A stretch of 8,835 bases of DNA from the NCBI GenBank assembly GCA_030613765.1, contig JAUWLI010000105.1, positions 1-8,835 on the forward strand. The letters run 5' to 3'. The notes under the pieces were generated by a model. It was not told the origin of the DNA. It did not search any database and saw only the letters and a program-made list of their open reading frames with translations. The stretch is from Phycisphaerae bacterium (GTDB lineage Bacteria; Planctomycetota; Phycisphaerae; Sedimentisphaerales; SG8-4). Shown here piece by piece: positions 6,517-8,835 of the stretch; positions within the stretch are counted from its first letter, which is position 1; each line of letters opens with the position of its first letter. The position numbers were made by a program, and so were the translations under genes.

Positions 6517-6606
6517 GACGACTGGATTCCTGCCATATAAATGATTAATGATGAATGATAATTGATTAAATAAGACGTCTGGGTCCCTGCCTACTGCATG
6601 CAGGGA
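6517..6606. repeat. Palindromic-element half copies flanking an AATGATN array
   Basis: GACGACTGGATTCCTGCC (6517-6534) and GACGTCTGGGTCCCTGCC (6574-6591) match at 15 of 18 positions. The second copy continues into a hairpin: TCCCTGC at 6584-6590 pairs exactly with GCAGGGA at 6600-6606. Between the copies lies a heptamer array at 6540-6567: AATGATT, AATGATG, AATGATA, ATTGATT. CTGGATTCCTGCC resembles arms of dispersed palindromes seen in many bacterial genomes; this is a recollection, not a search result. Confidence 0.65.
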
Positions 6607-6612
6607 TGTGAG

Positions 6613-6644
6613 AAAAAAAGGCCGTGAATTTAATCCTCACGGCC
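6613..6644 (-). terminator. Intrinsic terminator of the ankyrin lipoprotein gene
   Basis: GGCCGTGA (6620-6627) pairs perfectly with TCACGGCC (6637-6644) around a 9-base loop. On the reverse strand it is followed by seven T residues (A7 at 6613-6619). It lies 44 bases past the stop codon of the ankyrin gene. T-rich sequence on the other side (CTTTTATTTT) may let it work weakly in the forward direction too. Confidence 0.9.
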
Positions 6645-6688
6645 CTTTTATTTTAATGTCAATTTTACAAGTTCAACAATCCCAGTTC

Positions 6689-7897
6689 TCATTTTGCATT
6701 ATAGCTGCGGAGGAAGTCGGCTATGTCATCATGGCCGGACTTTTCTGCCAGTTGCGCAGGAGTCATGCCGGCTTTATCCTTTGCATTGATATTTACTCCC
6801 TCAGCTATGAGCAATTCTATCATCTCCTTTTGTTTTGTAATTGCCGCCTCGTGCAGAAGAGAAGTTCCCTGATGGTTAGTCACTGTTACATAAGCTCTGT
6901 TAGCAATAAGAAGTTTAGCCACATCCGAATGGCTTCCTTTGACTGCATTGTGGAGAGGAGAGCAACCTTCTTTGTTCCTGAAATAAATATTTGCCCCATT
7001 GTCGATTAAAAGTTCGGCAATTTCTACATTAGTTGCATAGTGTATAGGAGTATTAGCCAAATCAGATAGTGGATTGATTTTTGCTCCTTTAGCAAGCAGC
7101 AACTCGACTGCTTTTGTGTTCTCATGAAGGCACGCAAAATATAGCGGAGTCCAGCCATCGGCCTGATCACCATAGCATTTGGCATTTAGCTCCGCTCCGC
7201 CGGCAATGAGAAGTTCGAGTATCTCTATTTCCTTGTCGGCACGCATGCACGCATTGTGCAGTGGAGTAGGGCCGGAGTTGGGCCTGCGGGGCCATCCGGA
7301 GCTGCTGAGCTTAACATTCACATCTGCTCCATTATCAATAAAGAGTCCGACGATTTCTTCAGGAGCATATAGTGCAGCTGAGTGCAGAGGTGTATCGCCG
7401 GATCCGGGTTTCATATTTATCTTGGCCCCATTGGAAGCAAGAGACCTGGCAATATCCCAGTCATTTTTATTTCGTTTGCGGCCCTGGCCAAAGGTGGATG
7501 CATAATATAACGGCGTATTGCCGCTGTTATCCTTAGCGTTAACATTGGCACCCTTGCTAATAAGAAGCTCAACAATATCCTTGTGGTTTCCAATTGCCGC
7601 TTCGTGCAAAGCAGTGCCAAGTGAACCTTTGGTTTCGAGGTTCGCTCCGTTGGCAATAAGGACTTCACACAAATCCTTATTACCCATGCCTGCAGCTAAT
7701 ATCAAAGGAGTGTATCCCGATTCGTCTTTAGAGTTGGCAAATTTTGGATTTTCTTCCAATGTAGTTTTAATGTAGTCAAGGTCTCCTTCCCTTATTGCTG
7801 TGAATAGCTCGGGAGGAGCCTGCACAGCACAACCACTCAAAGCCAATCCCGCAAACAACAACACTAATGCCACAACTACTCTCTCTCTGTTAGCCAT
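6689..7897 (-). CDS. Ankyrin-repeat lipoprotein
   Basis: This 402-residue protein has a lipoprotein signal peptide (MANRERVVVALVLLFAGLALSGC) with lipobox LSGC at 20-23. Cys23 is the expected lipid site, and Ala follows it, so outer-membrane sorting is more likely than inner-membrane retention. Almost all the rest is ankyrin repeats: I count about eleven units of roughly 33 residues with GxTPLHxA and hxxLLIxxGAxhNAKD signatures. Two units are lengthened by inserts (GQGRKRNKND; SSSGWPRRPNS) and one is shortened by about three residues. Such proteins usually bind other proteins; the partner is unknown. The ATG at 7897 is chosen over one 33 bases upstream because it puts the basic n-region first and has AAAGGA nine bases before it. 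It is transcribed opposite to its neighbours with its own promoter and terminator, indicating an independent unit. Confidence 0.9.
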   Translation of the reverse strand: MANRERVVVALVLLFAGLALSGCAVQAPPELFTAIREGDLDYIKTTLEENPKFANSKDESGYTPLILAAGMGNKDLCEVLIANGANLETKGSLGTALHEAAIGNHKDIVELLISKGANVNAKDNSGNTPLYYASTFGQGRKRNKNDWDIARSLASNGAKINMKPGSGDTPLHSAALYAPEEIVGLFIDNGADVNVKLSSSGWPRRPNSGPTPLHNACMRADKEIEILELLIAGGAELNAKCYGDQADGWTPLYFACLHENTKAVELLLAKGAKINPLSDLANTPIHYATNVEIAELLIDNGANIYFRNKEGCSPLHNAVKGSHSDVAKLLIANRAYVTVTNHQGTSLLHEAAITKQKEMIELLIAEGVNINAKDKAGMTPAQLAEKSGHDDIADFLRSYNAK

Positions 7898-7985
7898 AAT
7901 AATTTTCCTTTCCGGAGTCTGTACCCCCATCTGATAAAATTAATATTTTTCTCTTTGAGAAGCTGAATTATATCTCTGAACTTCT

Positions 7986-8014
7986 ATTACACGAACGCAT
8001 GAATTTCATTTCAA
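7986..8014 (-). promoter_or_regulatory. Promoter of the ankyrin lipoprotein gene
   Basis: On the reverse strand TTGAAA (8014-8009) and TGTAAT (7991-7986) are separated by exactly 17 bases; each hexamer matches five of six consensus positions. Transcription would start near 7979, giving a leader of about 80 bases. A perfect TATAAT at 7972-7967 lacks a -35 and is less likely. Confidence 0.6.
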
Positions 8015-8066
8015 AACACAAGATATTTTCAGGAGTATAATCGGCTATTTCACGGTGTTATGTGAG

Positions 8067-8104
8067 AAAAAAAAAGGCTGCAAGAACGTAAATTTCTACA
8101 GCCT
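8067..8104 (-). terminator. Reverse-strand intrinsic terminator with no visible gene behind it
   Basis: On the reverse strand AGGCTG (8104-8099) pairs with CAGCCT (8080-8075) around an 18-base loop and is followed by a run of nine T residues (A9 at 8067-8075). No reverse-strand coding region lies to its right within the window. Bases 8060-8073 repeat exactly the 14 bases ATGTGAGAAAAAAA found at the ankyrin terminator (6606-6619). Confidence 0.55.
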
Positions 8105-8255
8105 AAGGCTCTCATAATTGGCTATTTTTCACTCATTTGCCACATCAATTGCTTCCATTTAAATTATAAGAAACATTTCCAGTAGAACAAAGGATTGATT
8201 TACAGAAAATCAGGGCCTTATCCCAATAATCGCGGGAATTTTGTTTATCATTATA
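8067..8255 (-). ncRNA. Candidate small non-coding RNA, about 175 bases
   Basis: On the reverse strand, TTGCCC (8279-8274) and a perfect TATAAT (8255-8250) are 18 bases apart. They would start transcription near 8243, and the terminator at 8067-8104 would end it. Between them there are only frames of a few codons, so a coding role is unlikely. Just before the terminator stem, AGCC-TTA-GGCT can form a small competing hairpin that shares one arm with the terminator, as in attenuators, though only 4 bp. This is a structural inference without any family match. Confidence 0.3.
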
Positions 8256-8284
8256 GGGCTTACGGGGGCAGAAGGGCAATAATT

Positions 8285-8312
8285 AGCGAGTAGCGTATGG
8301 CGTATAGGGAAA
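8285..8312. repeat. Heptanucleotide array (AGCGTAT-like)
   Basis: Consecutive units AGCGAGT, AGCGTAT and GGCGTAT are followed by a weaker AGGGAAA, period seven. It lies on the far side of the ankyrin gene from the other arrays, showing the pattern spans the whole skp-lpxD interval. Confidence 0.65.
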
Positions 8313-8340
8313 GCAAGAACGAATATGGAAACGGAAAGTG

Positions 8341-8388
8341 ACAACTTTAAACCAGGACTTGACAACAACTTTAAACCAGGACTTGACA
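8341..8388. repeat. Perfect 24-bp tandem duplication containing TTGACA
   Basis: Bases 8341-8364 and 8365-8388 are identical over 24 positions, each ending in the consensus -35 hexamer TTGACA (8359-8364, 8383-8388). No good -10 box sits 16-18 bases after either. It is the last recognisable feature before lpxD, about 210 bases ahead. It may be a duplicated protein-binding site or simply a recent slippage product. Confidence 0.8.
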
Positions 8389-8596
8389 ACGGGGTAAAAA
8401 AAACGTGTTTTCATGCAAATTTTCAGTAAAACCGGCTCGGAAAAGAAATTTCTTGACCGTTTAAGGTCTTTTTGGCAAGATTATCGATGTCGTTCGGAGA
8501 AAATTATGTTGTTTAAGAGTTTCTCCGGGAAATGTCAGATTACAGGATAAGTGAATATGGAGGAGAGAAGAGAAATTGACGGTAAAAGGAATTTCC
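8389..8596 (+). other. Leader region before lpxD
   Basis: No gene is supported here. TTGACC near 8452 lacks a properly spaced -10. GAAATTGACGGT occurs at 8572-8583 and again at 8599-8610 over the lpxD start, a 27-base spaced direct repeat. AAGGA at 8586-8590, six bases before the ATG, is the lpxD ribosome site. Confidence 0.5.
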
Positions 8597-8835
8597 ATGA
8601 AATTGACGGTTGCACAATTGGCTGAACAGCTCGGTGCCGAACTGGTCGGTGAAGGCTCCCGGCAGATAAACGCAGTGGGGCCAATAGAAACAGCCGGCGA
8701 GAACGAAGTCGCTTTCGTCCGTGGCTCCAAAGAAAACCGAGTTCATTTTGGAACGGCCGCCGATGGGAGGCATTTATCGGCAGTTAAGCAGTCACTTGCG
8801 GGTGCGGTCATCGCGGGCATGCGTATCGAGGATTT
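8597..8835 (+). CDS. lpxD: UDP-3-O-acylglucosamine N-acyltransferase LpxD, 5' part
   Basis: The first 79 codons are present before the window ends. LpxD transfers a 3-hydroxyacyl chain from acyl carrier protein to the amino group of UDP-3-O-acylglucosamine, the third step of lipid A synthesis, in the cytoplasm. The N-terminal segment MKLTVAQLAEQLGAELVGEG, then INAVGPIETAGENEVAFV and later SLAGAVIAG, fits the small uridine-binding domain that precedes the left-handed helix. The helix and its catalytic His lie outside the window. Between FVRGSKEN and LSAVKQS there seem to be about ten more residues than usual. AAGGA six bases upstream fixes the start; the nearby ATG at 8557 and GTG at 8551 are in other frames. 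The presence of this gene implies a lipid A-containing outer membrane. Confidence 0.88.
   Translation, partial: MKLTVAQLAEQLGAELVGEGSRQINAVGPIETAGENEVAFVRGSKENRVHFGTAADGRHLSAVKQSLAGAVIAGMRIED

Noticed and set aside
6280..6540. Forward open frame of 86 codons
   Set aside because: It overlaps the end of the basic small ORF and runs through a hairpin, the heptamer array and the 20-bp repeat; no protein-like features.
6608..7009. Forward open frame of 133 codons
   Set aside because: It crosses the ankyrin terminator hairpin and lies antisense to the 3' end of the ankyrin gene; no ribosome site or domain.
8341..8388. Possible CRISPR from the 24-bp repeats
   Set aside because: The two units are directly adjacent with no spacer, and no cas gene is nearby.

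Overview
The window looks like a chromosomal segment of a Gram-negative bacterium with an outer membrane, most likely a planctomycete of the Phycisphaerae type. That assignment is inference. It rests on a large diverged BamA, an oversized OmpH/Skp-like protein with the C-terminal LLYSNGCIDIT motif, an LpxD start, and long repeat-rich AT-leaning intergenic DNA. No rRNA, tRNA, CRISPR array, transposase or integrase was found.

Positions 1-169 hold a promoter and leader. Positions 170-3942 hold dnaB (replicative helicase) and bamA (outer-membrane protein insertase), 11 bases apart and probably one transcript. Positions 4051-4941 hold an OmpH/Skp-like periplasmic chaperone. lpxD (lipid A acyltransferase) starts at 8597 and runs off the right edge. 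BamA, Skp and LpxD serve outer-membrane assembly, and in many bacteria their genes are directly adjacent.

Here about 3.65 kb (4942-8596) separates skp from lpxD. This interval holds a 98-residue two-helix membrane protein between two 60-bp direct repeats. It also holds two very small ORFs (31 and 42 codons) arranged like a bicistron, and a reverse-strand ankyrin-repeat lipoprotein with its own promoter and terminator. A possible reverse-strand small RNA and a 24-bp tandem duplication lie near lpxD.

The most notable pattern is that several short tandem arrays, of unrelated sequence, share a period of exactly seven bases (near 4939, 5038, 5870, 6402, 6540 and 8285). They resemble the heptanucleotide STRR repeats described in cyanobacteria. 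One array begins inside the skp stop codon, and two arrays are followed by the same 20-bp T-rich element. The interval looks like a site where repeats and small accessory genes have accumulated inside an otherwise conserved cluster. No complete new defence or mobile system could be demonstrated.
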